IMG/VR virus record: IMGVR_UViG_3300030110_000758 | Span: 1-55,357 of that record | Length of the DNA stretch: 55,357 nucleotides | Reading direction: 5' to 3' (one strand) | From: a virus | Shown here: positions 47,846 to 55,333 of the stretch, piece after piece | Numbering within the stretch: position 1 is the stretch's first letter | How the letters are laid out: every line of letters begins with the position of its first letter | Translations under genes and position numbers: made by a program | The notes under the pieces: generated by a model | Seen by the model: the letters and a program-made list of their open reading frames with translations, nothing else | Databases searched by the model: none | Told to the model about the DNA's origin: nothing

Positions 47846-48118
47846 ATGAAATGGTTTGTAATGGTATTCTTTTTGTCTTATCATCCTGATGGTACAAGAG
47901 ATACATTTATATTCACTAACCCTACCTATGATGATAGGGAAACTTGCATGGCTACGCTGACAGATAACAACGAAATAGCTAAATACGTAGAGGGTATGAT
48001 GATAACATATAATGGTGTTATTCCTGGTCCAATAGAGAAGGTAAATTGTATTGATGAAAATCAGTTTAATGAGTTACAAAAACTAAGGAATAGGCGAGAA
48101 GGTAAGCATGACACCTAG
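47846..48118 (+). CDS. Small exported two-cysteine protein, 90 aa
   Basis: M-K-W-F-V-M-V-F-F-L-S at the start is a short hydrophobic leader, as in the 2908-3099 gene, which starts (M)-K-W-I-L-I-F-I-M-F. Two Cys follow, in R-E-T-C-M-A-T-L and V-N-C-I-D, and the tail is charged helix. I group it with the genes at 2908 and 38158. Its ATG abuts the zinc-ribbon stop; its stop overlaps the lipoprotein gene by 11 bases. Confidence 0.6.
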   Translation: MKWFVMVFFLSYHPDGTRDTFIFTNPTYDDRETCMATLTDNNEIAKYVEGMMITYNGVIPGPIEKVNCIDENQFNELQKLRNRREGKHDT

Positions 48119-48323
48119 AGAAGCAGCGCAAATAGAAGCAGAAAAAACTTTTGAGATGTTTACTATGTGGTCTAAAAGAATTACTGTATATGCTATTATA
48201 TTCTTAATGATAGTTGTGTTTGGTTGTAATAGTGGTGTTGAAGTAGGCCCAAATAAAACAGGTTCTCAATATAATGGTGAAGCTTATTCACCTATGAATT
48301 TAAACATAAAGGATACAAGATGA
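48108..48323 (+). CDS. Probable lipoprotein, 71 aa
   Basis: After 24 polar residues comes a hydrophobic stretch (Y-A-I-I-F-L-M-I-V-V-F) ending in V-F-G-C-N-S-G, a lipobox with the Cys at residue 40. The rest is polar and probably periplasmic. The long polar N-terminus is unusual for a lipoprotein signal; it may start later (the ATG at residue 17) or be a simple membrane anchor. It could be an outer-membrane spanin, but its early-arm location argues against that. Confidence 0.55.
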   Translation: MTPREAAQIEAEKTFEMFTMWSKRITVYAIIFLMIVVFGCNSGVEVGPNKTGSQYNGEAYSPMNLNIKDTR

Positions 48324-48673
48324 GTAAAAAATCTAAGATTGTGCCTTTAAGCATGATTAGTGTTTTTGATTTCTTTAAAGAGGCATGGGTTAGTGTGATG
48401 ACCATAGAGAACTCTCCCTTGCGTCACATCCAGAAGTTAGATCCAAGGGTGGCACATGCAATGTTTCAGATACTGGCATACATGTGGAGTGCAATCTTTG
48501 CGCTGTGGATTAGTAATATACTTTGGTTTAGTATTAGTGCATTAGGTCATGCATTATTAATTGGTGGTATATTTATAACTGCAGGAGTATACAGAGAAGC
48601 CAATAAAAGATCTAATAAAAAACCCACTGACAATGTGACAAGTGGTAGAATGTTTGGTGGTGAACATGATTAA
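48320..48673 (+). CDS. Membrane protein of unknown function, 117 aa
   Basis: Two hydrophobic segments at about residues 48-70 (M-F-Q-I-L-A-Y-M-W-S-A-I-F-A-L-W-I) and 73-92 (F-S-I-S-A-L-G-H-A-L-L-I-G-G-I-F-I) lie between a polar start with F-K-E-A-W-V-S-V-M-T-I-E-N-S-P-L and a basic C-terminus. The four-base overlap with the previous gene and the overlap with thyX show coupled translation. No family recognised. Confidence 0.62.
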   Translation: MSKKSKIVPLSMISVFDFFKEAWVSVMTIENSPLRHIQKLDPRVAHAMFQILAYMWSAIFALWISNILWFSISALGHALLIGGIFITAGVYREANKRSNKKPTDNVTSGRMFGGEHD

Positions 48674-49304
48674 GGCAACATACATAGATCACATGGGTAC
48701 AGATTTGACTGTAGTGAATGTAGCTAGAGTATCCTTTAACAAGCAACATGATGTGTACAAAGAGCAAGAAGACAACAGGCTAATACATTATTTAGCCAAG
48801 CACAAACACATGTCACCCTTTGGGCATTGCTTTGCCAGCTTCCACGTTAAGGCACCAGTGTTTGTAGCTAGGCAGCTAGTTAAGCATAAGTTCCTACGAT
48901 GGAATGAGATTAGCCGTAGGTACGTGGATGATGAGCCTGAGTTTTACTTGCCTAGATGTTGGCGTGGGCGTAGTGAGGATAAAAAGCAAGGGAGCACTGG
49001 CGCGTGGTATGACGATGATCTAGATTTTGTAATTAAGGACGGTCACACAGCTTGTCTAAACTCCTATAAAGATTTGCTTGAGAATGGTGTATGTCCTGAA
49101 CAAGCACGTATGGTACTGCCACAGAGTATGATGACTGAGTGGTACTGGTCAGGTAGCTTAGATGCTTTTGCAGACATGTGTAAGCTACGTTGTGCGTCTG
49201 ACACACAGGTTGAAACACAAGAGGTAGCCAAACAGATCAGTGTTAAGATGCATGAGTTATTTCCTGTGTCTTGGATGGCATTAGCAAAAGAGCAAAGAAA
49301 ATGA
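48666..49304 (+). CDS. thyX: Flavin-dependent thymidylate synthase ThyX, 212 aa
   Basis: Makes dTMP from dUMP using FAD, methylene-tetrahydrofolate and NADPH. The ThyX signature (R-H-R-x7-S) is present in variant form, K73-H74-K75-x7-S83 in V-K-H-K-F-L-R-W-N-E-I-S-R-R-Y, a Lys-for-Arg change also seen in some marine phage enzymes as I recall. Other conserved parts include H-M-S-P-F-G-H and F-V-A-R-Q-L. I start at ATG 48666, overlapping the previous gene by eight bases. With NrdJ it supplies DNA precursors. Confidence 0.92.
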   Translation: MIKATYIDHMGTDLTVVNVARVSFNKQHDVYKEQEDNRLIHYLAKHKHMSPFGHCFASFHVKAPVFVARQLVKHKFLRWNEISRRYVDDEPEFYLPRCWRGRSEDKKQGSTGAWYDDDLDFVIKDGHTACLNSYKDLLENGVCPEQARMVLPQSMMTEWYWSGSLDAFADMCKLRCASDTQVETQEVAKQISVKMHELFPVSWMALAKEQRK

Positions 49305-49453
49305 GAGGTAATATAAACGGTGCAATCAAGGCGTCAGCTATTGTAGCTTTACTGATAGCTGCACCACCAGTAATGATAGCTATGACGTATGATGAGTATC
49401 CAAAGTACTGTAAGCTATCTATATTGTTACCATGCATAGGAGTTAAGGAGTAG
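49301..49453 (+). CDS. Small membrane protein, 50 aa
   Basis: ATG 49301 overlaps the thyX stop (ATGA). Residues 8-30 form a membrane segment (A-I-K-A-S-A-I-V-A-L-L-I-A-A-P-P-V-M-I-A-M), followed by D-E-Y-P-K-Y-C-K and a second, weaker hydrophobic stretch with two Cys. Possibly exported with a disulfide. No family recognised. Confidence 0.55.
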   Translation: MRGNINGAIKASAIVALLIAAPPVMIAMTYDEYPKYCKLSILLPCIGVKE

Positions 49454-49458
49454 AAACT

Positions 49459-49686
49459 ATGAGCGTATGTGGTGAAATAGAAAACTTAGAAGAAGAGATA
49501 CGACAGTATCAACAAAAAATTAGACAGGCCTATGAAAGAATAGATAGGCTCAAAAATATACGTCCCATGTCAGATGATGAAAGACAAAGAGCCATACAAA
49601 AACAAGCTGCAAATAATATTAATGTATCACCTAGAGACATACATCAAGCGTGGTACGATGGAGATGGCAGTGAATTATTTGAGTGA
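49459..49686 (+). CDS. Small coiled-coil protein, 75 aa
   Basis: The first 35 residues are clear coiled coil (I-E-N-L-E-E-E-I-R-Q-Y-Q-Q-K-I-R-Q-A-Y-E-R-I-D-R-L written in heptads), followed by a polar acidic tail ending D-G-D-G-S-E-L-F-E. It directly precedes the helicase gene and could be a loading partner or a dimerising accessory protein, but that rests on position alone. Confidence 0.6.
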   Translation: MSVCGEIENLEEEIRQYQQKIRQAYERIDRLKNIRPMSDDERQRAIQKQAANNINVSPRDIHQAWYDGDGSELFE

Positions 49687-49697
49687 AGGAGAGACAG

Positions 49698-50918
49698 ATG
49701 GAGTTGGCACTAATAAGAACCTTGATGGACAAGGAGTTCTACGAAAACAATAAAGGTATTCGCACTCCAGATAATTTATTTAGTAAAGATCTACGTGGTA
49801 TAAAAAGAACTTTAGACTACGCTATGGAGACATACGAGAGGAGCATAACACCAGCAGAATTAGAAGGACTATTCTTCACACACAACGTGTTGACTACAGC
49901 TAACAAAGATTCTTACAGAGAGTTGTTCAAGAAGATAAACAAAGCAGAACCTATGTCGTCTGACATTGCACAGGAAGTTATGGGTAATTTGTTTCAGAAG
50001 TTAGTAGGAGAGGAGATAGCTAACTTGGGCGTTAAGTATGTCAACGGTGCAGAGAATACACTGGAGCCTATACGTAAAATAATAGAAGACTATCAAGATG
50101 ATTTCATGCCTAACTTGAAGATTGATTGGGGTGACATATCTATTGACACCTTACTAGAGAAGGCTGACGTACAAGCTAAGTGGAAGTTTAATATACCATC
50201 TCTTCAAAGACGTATAGAGGGTGTGTCAGGTGGTCATTTAGTTTTGGTAGGTGCAAGACCAAATACAGGCAAGACATCTTTCCATGCTTCGATCATAGCT
50301 TCTGAAGATGGGTTTGCTAGGCAGGGTGCTAAGTGTATAGTTCTGTGCAATGAAGAATCCTATGATCGTGTAGGTGCAAGGTATCTAAGTGCTGCATCTA
50401 ACATGTCTATGGATGAAGTTAAAGGTAACTATGCATTAGCTGCAACTAGATACAAACCTGTGCACGATAACATTAAGATCAAGGATAGCACAGGTAAAGA
50501 TATGCGCTGGGTTGAGGCTGTAGTTAAGGCATACCAGCCTGACATTTTGGTGTTGGATATGGGTGACAAGTTTGCTAGTAAGGGTAGTGCCGACTCGCAT
50601 GTGTATCTCAAAGACGCAGCGATACATGCACGTAACATAGCGAAGCAGTATGACTGTGCTATCATCTGGATGTCACAACTGTCTGCTGATGCTGAAGGTA
50701 AAGTTTACGTAGATCAATCTATGATGGAAGGTAGTAAGACAGGCAAGGCAGCAGAGTGTGATTTAATGATCTTGATTTCTAAGAACCCACAAGTGGAGGG
50801 CCAAGATGAACAAGATTCACAAAGACATTTGAACATAGCTAAGAATAAACTACGTGGTGGATGGCATGGTGTTGTACACTGTGAGTTAGACGGTGATAGA
50901 TCAAGGTACACAGTATGA
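49698..50918 (+). CDS. Replicative DNA helicase, DnaB/RecA-fold, 406 aa
   Basis: Unwinds DNA at the fork. Residues 1-150 are a helical N-terminal domain. The RecA-fold begins near 168 with Walker A G-A-R-P-N-T-G-K-T-S at 185-194, a catalytic E pair in C-N-E-E-S near 218-220, Walker B I-L-V-L-D-M-G with D287, and a Gln sensor in W-M-S-Q-L-S. I use ATG 49698 with AAGGAGAGACAG just upstream, five codons inside the longest frame. The start region is nearly complementary to the loop of the leader hairpin at 38646-38719. Confidence 0.88.
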   Translation: MELALIRTLMDKEFYENNKGIRTPDNLFSKDLRGIKRTLDYAMETYERSITPAELEGLFFTHNVLTTANKDSYRELFKKINKAEPMSSDIAQEVMGNLFQKLVGEEIANLGVKYVNGAENTLEPIRKIIEDYQDDFMPNLKIDWGDISIDTLLEKADVQAKWKFNIPSLQRRIEGVSGGHLVLVGARPNTGKTSFHASIIASEDGFARQGAKCIVLCNEESYDRVGARYLSAASNMSMDEVKGNYALAATRYKPVHDNIKIKDSTGKDMRWVEAVVKAYQPDILVLDMGDKFASKGSADSHVYLKDAAIHARNIAKQYDCAIIWMSQLSADAEGKVYVDQSMMEGSKTGKAAECDLMILISKNPQVEGQDEQDSQRHLNIAKNKLRGGWHGVVHCELDGDRSRYTV

Positions 50919-52957
50919 GAAGAGTCCTTGACGTAGAAAACTCTATCACATTACGTGATGGTAAGATACACAACGATCCTTTTGAGCCATCTAATACGCT
51001 TACACAGGTAGGTGTACTGTGTTTAGACACACAACAAAAATCTTTGCTCTGCTTTGATCACGTTGAAAAGAATGACTCACTAGAAAACAAATGCAGATTA
51101 CAACGATGGCTTGACTCTACAACTTTATTGATAGGACATAACCTTCAGTATGATTTATCTTGGCTGTGGTCTAGCGGGTTTACATATGATGGTGACATAT
51201 ATGATACTATGCTTGCGGAGTATTTACTTTTACGTGGACAAAAGGAACCACTAAGTTTAGAGCAGTGCGCCCAGCGCAGACAGTTAGAATATCAAAAGGA
51301 TGATACTCTTAAGACATATTATAAAAAAGGATACAATACAAATGAGATACCCTTGGGTGAACTTAGCCATTATTTGTCTTGCGATTTGTTTAGCACTGGT
51401 GAGTTGTACAAAGCCATCGAAGAAGACTATCAAGATCCTGCCTCTACCTCCTTACATAACGTCAGAGAAGTTACCTTCCGCACCTGTAAATCCCTTGCCA
51501 GAATGTACATGCGAGGATTCAGGGTGGATACTACCGCCCTCGAACATGTCCGTGATGAGTTCCAACGAGAGCACAATGAGATTGAAGACAGATTGCAAAA
51601 AAAGGTGCGAGAATTAATGGGTGACACACCTATTAACTTGAACTCTCCAGAACAATTATCACAAGTTATATTTGGTAGAAGGGTACACAATAAAAAAGAG
51701 TGGGCTAACTTGTTTGATTACGTAAACACACCAGAGGAGTTTAAAAAAACAGTAGAAAAGAACAGTGACATGATATTAAAAACACACGCTGTCATATGTG
51801 CTAGCTGTGTAGGTAAGGGAAAAGTGTTTAAAGTAAGGAAGGATGGAACAAAGTATGCCAAACCTACTAAATGTAAGGAGTGTGACGGTAAAGGGTATCA
51901 CTTACGAGAACTATCCCACGCTGCAGGATTACAATTTAGCGCACCTAACAAGTCTTGGATTAGTGCAAACGGTTTTAGCACAGGTAAAGACAGACTAGAT
52001 ATGATTAATCACGTTGCAAAGAAAGGTGAAATGAAAGATGCAGAAGAGTTTATCACAGGGGTTAAAAGGTTGTCTGCTGTTAGTAGTTATCTCAGTAGTT
52101 TTGTCGATGGTATTTCCACCTACACTAAGCAAGACGGATTCCTCCATGTCGGTCTTACCCAGCATATCACCAGTACAGGTAGATTTTCTGGACGAAAGCC
52201 CAACATGCAAAACATGCCAAGAGGAGGAACCTTTCCTGTAAAGCGTGTATTTGTTTCGCGCTGGGCTGGCGGTCATATTTTAGAAGCCGACTTTGCCCAG
52301 CTTGAGTTCAGAGCCGCAGCGTTCTTATCACAAGATGAAACAGCTATGCAAGAGATAGAAACAGGGTTTGATGTACACAGTTACACAGCCAAAGTTATTT
52401 CTGATGCAGGGCAACCAACAACTAGGCAAGAGGCAAAGGCTCACACGTTTGCACCTCTCTTTGGGGCTACAGGGTACGGCAGAAGCAATGCAGAAGCAGC
52501 GTACTACAAGCACTTCGTAGAGAAGTACAAGGGTATAGCTAGGTGGCACACTGATTTAGGTGAAGAGGCATTACGCTTTCAAAAGATAACTAACGTGAGT
52601 GGTAGGCAGTACGCTTTCCCTGACGTTATACGCAGAGTAAATGGTAGTGTGTCTCACTTTACTATGATAAAGAACTATCCTGTTCAGGGCTTCGCTACAG
52701 GTGATGTAGTACCGCTTGTGTTGATAGAACTTGATACTAGATTAGAGAAGCTACAGTCAGGTATAGTCAACAGTGTACACGATTCTGTAGTAGTAGATGT
52801 ACACCCAAACGAAAAAGACTACGTGATTGCAATGATAGACACACTTAATAATGATCTTAATAGTATAGTGGAGGAAGCGTATGGAATAAAAATAAACGTT
52901 CCGTTGTTATTAGAAGCTAAAATAGGTAAGAATTGGCTTGACATCAAGGACGTTTAA
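50915..52957 (+). CDS. DNA polymerase, family A, with DnaJ-like zinc-finger insert, 680 aa
   Basis: Replicates phage DNA. The 3'-5' exonuclease has D6-V-E8, G-H-N-L-Q-Y-D near 76, and a Y-L-S-C-D motif near 151. Polymerase motif A contains D459 (E-A-D-F-A-Q), motif B R504-x3-K508-x3-F512-x3-F516-G517, and motif C H622-D623-S624. Position 762 of E. coli Pol I corresponds to F512. At residues 295-325, between exonuclease and palm, two C-x2-C-x-G-x-G units (C295/C298 and C320/C323) form a DnaJ-type zinc finger, a mark of HMO-2011-like phages. Four-base overlap with helicase. Confidence 0.95.
   Translation: MRRVLDVENSITLRDGKIHNDPFEPSNTLTQVGVLCLDTQQKSLLCFDHVEKNDSLENKCRLQRWLDSTTLLIGHNLQYDLSWLWSSGFTYDGDIYDTMLAEYLLLRGQKEPLSLEQCAQRRQLEYQKDDTLKTYYKKGYNTNEIPLGELSHYLSCDLFSTGELYKAIEEDYQDPASTSLHNVREVTFRTCKSLARMYMRGFRVDTTALEHVRDEFQREHNEIEDRLQKKVRELMGDTPINLNSPEQLSQVIFGRRVHNKKEWANLFDYVNTPEEFKKTVEKNSDMILKTHAVICASCVGKGKVFKVRKDGTKYAKPTKCKECDGKGYHLRELSHAAGLQFSAPNKSWISANGFSTGKDRLDMINHVAKKGEMKDAEEFITGVKRLSAVSSYLSSFVDGISTYTKQDGFLHVGLTQHITSTGRFSGRKPNMQNMPRGGTFPVKRVFVSRWAGGHILEADFAQLEFRAAAFLSQDETAMQEIETGFDVHSYTAKVISDAGQPTTRQEAKAHTFAPLFGATGYGRSNAEAAYYKHFVEKYKGIARWHTDLGEEALRFQKITNVSGRQYAFPDVIRRVNGSVSHFTMIKNYPVQGFATGDVVPLVLIELDTRLEKLQSGIVNSVHDSVVVDVHPNEKDYVIAMIDTLNNDLNSIVEEAYGIKINVPLLLEAKIGKNWLDIKDV
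51342..51617 (+). CDS. Candidate embedded lipoprotein gene within the polymerase gene, 91 aa
   Basis: In the next frame of the polymerase gene an ATG at 51342, with AAAAAAGG about 11 bases upstream, opens a frame with a signal peptide (N-L-A-I-I-C-L-A-I-C-L-A-L) and a consensus lipobox L-V-S-C (Cys 22). The mature part is rich in Pro (I-L-P-L-P-P-Y-I-T, S-A-P-V-N-P-L-P). This is the make-up of Rz1-type outer-membrane spanins, which are typically embedded in other genes. Against it: location in the early arm, long ribosome spacing, and possible chance origin. Not proven. Confidence 0.3.
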   Translation: MRYPWVNLAIICLAICLALVSCTKPSKKTIKILPLPPYITSEKLPSAPVNPLPECTCEDSGWILPPSNMSVMSSNESTMRLKTDCKKRCEN

Positions 52958-52998
52958 TGGTATAACTAAGACTCTTTTAATGTTGAAAGGAAAACAAT

Positions 52999-53844
52999 AT
53001 GAACACACAAGTCGCACTAAGTGTAGAGAACATGAACCTGGCAGATGCTATGGGTTTTGGAAGCTCTGCAGAAAGTAACGGAAGTGGTTCTAGCTTGTGT
53101 AGAATAACATCAACTGTTATACAAGAAGTTACCACTGATAATAAAATTGTATCATCGCCTGTATTTAAAGTTAAAAAAGATGAGGATGTCTTTTACGTTC
53201 GTGAGGTAGAGTTACGTATATTTACACAGAGACAGCGCTGGCAAAAATGGGACAGTGAAAATAGTACATTTCACAAAACTGTTATGTCAACAAATCTAAA
53301 TGCAGATTTAAAAGATACACTAGGAACTTTTAATTTAGGCAGACCTACTGGTTACATAAAAGACTTTAATGGACTGCCTGATTCTACAAAGGATATTATT
53401 CGTAGCGTTAATCGTGTTAAAGTTTACATGGGCATGGCACATTTTATTGATCCTTTTTATGAGGGTGGTGCTCCTGTAGAAGGATACGAAAGCGAAGTTC
53501 CTTTTATAGCTGACGTAAAAAATCGTGAAAGCTTACAGTCCATTGATGGTATAATAAAAAAACTACAAACTAAACGTATACTTCCAGTTGAGCACCTTAT
53601 AAAAGTTAGAGGTGATGTTAGAGCTATGCCTAACGGTAATAAGTATGCAGTCATGCAAGCCTCACTAGGTGAAATGGTTGATCTTTTAGAGTCAGACAAT
53701 GAATCACTAAAAGATTTTGTCGCCTACGTTGAGAATCAAAATGATTACATCTTAAACAAATGGGATGAAACACACGTAAAACAATTAGACGATGAGTCAT
53801 CTAAGATAGTGTCTAATATTGTAGACTTGGAGGACTTTGAATAA
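52999..53844 (+). CDS. Possible single-strand DNA-binding protein, 281 aa
   Basis: Preceded by GAAAGGAAA. The N-terminal half is beta-rich with aromatic residues (V-F-Y-V-R-E-V-E-L-R-I-F-T-Q-R-Q-R-W-Q-K-W), compatible with an OB-type fold, and the last residues are strongly acidic (V-D-L-E-D-F-E), similar to the acidic tails with a Phe that phage SSBs such as T7 gp2.5 use to dock on polymerase and helicase. It lies immediately after the polymerase gene. There is no recognisable SSB signature, so this is a reasoned guess. Confidence 0.5.
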   Translation: MNTQVALSVENMNLADAMGFGSSAESNGSGSSLCRITSTVIQEVTTDNKIVSSPVFKVKKDEDVFYVREVELRIFTQRQRWQKWDSENSTFHKTVMSTNLNADLKDTLGTFNLGRPTGYIKDFNGLPDSTKDIIRSVNRVKVYMGMAHFIDPFYEGGAPVEGYESEVPFIADVKNRESLQSIDGIIKKLQTKRILPVEHLIKVRGDVRAMPNGNKYAVMQASLGEMVDLLESDNESLKDFVAYVENQNDYILNKWDETHVKQLDDESSKIVSNIVDLEDFE

Positions 53845-54707
53845 TGCAACACCCTGCTGAACTGTCTGTGCATTCTTACCTGAGAAAATCTATTGATGGT
53901 AAGGCAGGGATGTCACAGGAAGTTATTGACAAGGTAGCTGACGATATTAAACAAGCCCTACATAAACAGTTTAACTCTGAAAAACGAAAGTTCAAAGTTA
54001 GGATGTCAAATGTAGGGCGTCCTAAGTGTCAGCTATGGTTTGATAAGAATAATCCTGAGAAAGCAGAACCTTTACCTGCATCATTTAAGATTAACATGAT
54101 CATAGGTGATATAGTTGAGGCTGTGTTTAAAGGATTGCTTAGAGCATCAGGCACAGAGTTTGAAGATAACGATAACGTGACACTAAAGCTATCAAACAAA
54201 GCAGAGATATCTGGTGAGTACGACATGGTTCTTGATGGTAAGGTAGATGATGTTAAGTCTGCTTCACCTTGGTCATTTACTAATAAGTTTGAAGACTTCC
54301 ACAGCTTAAACAAGGGTGATTCATTTGGTTACGTGTCACAGCTTGTAGGGTACGCTACCGCTGCAGGTAAAGATGTAGGTGGCTGGTGGGTAGTTAACAA
54401 AGGCAACGGTGACTTCAAGTACGTGTCAGCTTCTGAGGCAGACAAAAAAGAAGTGTTAAAAAAGATAGAGGATACCTATGATTACTTAGATAAAAATGAA
54501 CCCTTTGAGCGTTGCTTTGATTCTGAGCCAGAAGTATATCGAGGTAAAACAAGCGGCAATCACAAACTAGCAAAGGTGTGTAGTTTCTGCTCACACAAAA
54601 AGAAATGTTGGCCTACACTTAGAGCCTTACCATCTAAGGTTTACAGTGGAAAGCTAACACCACCAACAGTAGAATATGTAAGTTTATGGAGTGACCAATA
54701 TGACTAA
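53844..54707 (+). CDS. Cas4/RecB-like PD-(D/E)XK nuclease with iron-sulfur cysteines, 287 aa
   Basis: The nuclease core shows G-E-Y-D127 ... D136-V-K138 (the D-x9-D-x-K form of the PD-(D/E)XK motif) and Q166-x3-Y170, as in RecB-type exonucleases. Four Cys, C62 in G-R-P-K-C-Q-L and C246, C249 and C255 near the C-terminus, are arranged as in Cas4 and AddB, where they hold a 4Fe-4S cluster. It likely degrades or processes DNA ends in recombination or host DNA breakdown. Coupled to the previous gene (TAATG). Confidence 0.82.
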   Translation: MQHPAELSVHSYLRKSIDGKAGMSQEVIDKVADDIKQALHKQFNSEKRKFKVRMSNVGRPKCQLWFDKNNPEKAEPLPASFKINMIIGDIVEAVFKGLLRASGTEFEDNDNVTLKLSNKAEISGEYDMVLDGKVDDVKSASPWSFTNKFEDFHSLNKGDSFGYVSQLVGYATAAGKDVGGWWVVNKGNGDFKYVSASEADKKEVLKKIEDTYDYLDKNEPFERCFDSEPEVYRGKTSGNHKLAKVCSFCSHKKKCWPTLRALPSKVYSGKLTPPTVEYVSLWSDQYD

Positions 54708-54912
54708 AGTAGTAATTGATGAAGTAGAATACGATACAGAAGATTTTACAGAAGAGCAAAACAATCTGGTAGGAGAGTTGCAATACAATGCAAACATGCA
54801 ACGCCAGCTTACCTATCAGTTAAGCACACTTAAAACAGTAGGTGATATCTTAGCATCTCGTGTCAAAAAATCATTAACAGAGAACGAGGATGTCACAGAA
54901 GAGGCGTCATAA
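54700..54912 (+). CDS. DUF6447-type small coiled-coil protein, 70 aa
   Basis: I choose ATG 54700 (an in-frame GTG lies at 54691). The opening T-K-V-V-I-D-E-V-E-Y-D-T-E-D-F-T-E-E-Q-N and the following helix (L-V-G-E-L-Q-Y-N-A-N-M, then L-K-T-V-G-D-I-L-A-S-R) match what I remember of DUF6447, found mainly in marine phages. Role unknown. It overlaps both neighbours, so it belongs to the same coupled run as the nuclease and endonuclease I. Confidence 0.75.
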   Translation: MTKVVIDEVEYDTEDFTEEQNNLVGELQYNANMQRQLTYQLSTLKTVGDILASRVKKSLTENEDVTEEAS

Positions 54913-55333
54913 CTCCAAAAGGTATCGCAGTGGGCTAGAACGTGAAGTAGCTGCGTTCCTAAAAGGTAGTCAAACTAGAGTCAGGTATGAGGTTCTAAAG
55001 ATAGAGTGGGAAGACCTACGATACAGAACTTACACGCCTGACTTTATTTTGGATAACGGTATAATAATAGAAACAAAAGGTATCTTTGATAGCGAGGACA
55101 GACGAAAGCACATGGAGATACGTAAGCAACATCCTGAACTGGACATACGATTTGTATTCAGTAACTCTATGGCAAAGCTGTACAAAGGTGCTAAATCAAG
55201 ATACTACAATTGGTGTGACAAGAACGAGTTTCTTTGGGCGCATCGTGTTATACCTGAAGAGTGGTTAAAGGAAAAAGGAAGGCCTACTAAGATGAAACTT
55301 ATAGCATTCAAAGGTAAGAAAAGGAATACGTAA
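54890..55333 (+). CDS. Endonuclease I, T7 gp3-type Holliday junction resolvase, 147 aa
   Basis: Cuts branched DNA, resolving junctions and helping to break down host DNA. It follows T7 gp3 closely: E17 in R-S-G-L-E-R-E-V, D51 in Y-T-P-D-F-I-L, E61-x-K63 in I-I-E-T-K-G, then H-P-E-L-D-I-R-F-V-F-S and L-Y-K-G. The spacing D-x9-E-x-K equals that of T7 (D55, E65, K67). The basic N-terminus (S-Q-K-R-R-H-N-S-K) is usual. The gene crosses the overlap point, so its end is repeated at base 1. Confidence 0.95.
   Translation: MSQKRRHNSKRYRSGLEREVAAFLKGSQTRVRYEVLKIEWEDLRYRTYTPDFILDNGIIIETKGIFDSEDRRKHMEIRKQHPELDIRFVFSNSMAKLYKGAKSRYYNWCDKNEFLWAHRVIPEEWLKEKGRPTKMKLIAFKGKKRNT

Noticed and set aside
52038-52241. 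A second alternate-frame hydrophobic reading frame in the polymerase gene
   Set aside because: It has a hydrophobic stretch but no lipobox, no ribosome site and no clear domain; it shows how easily such frames arise here and tempers the claim at 51342-51617.
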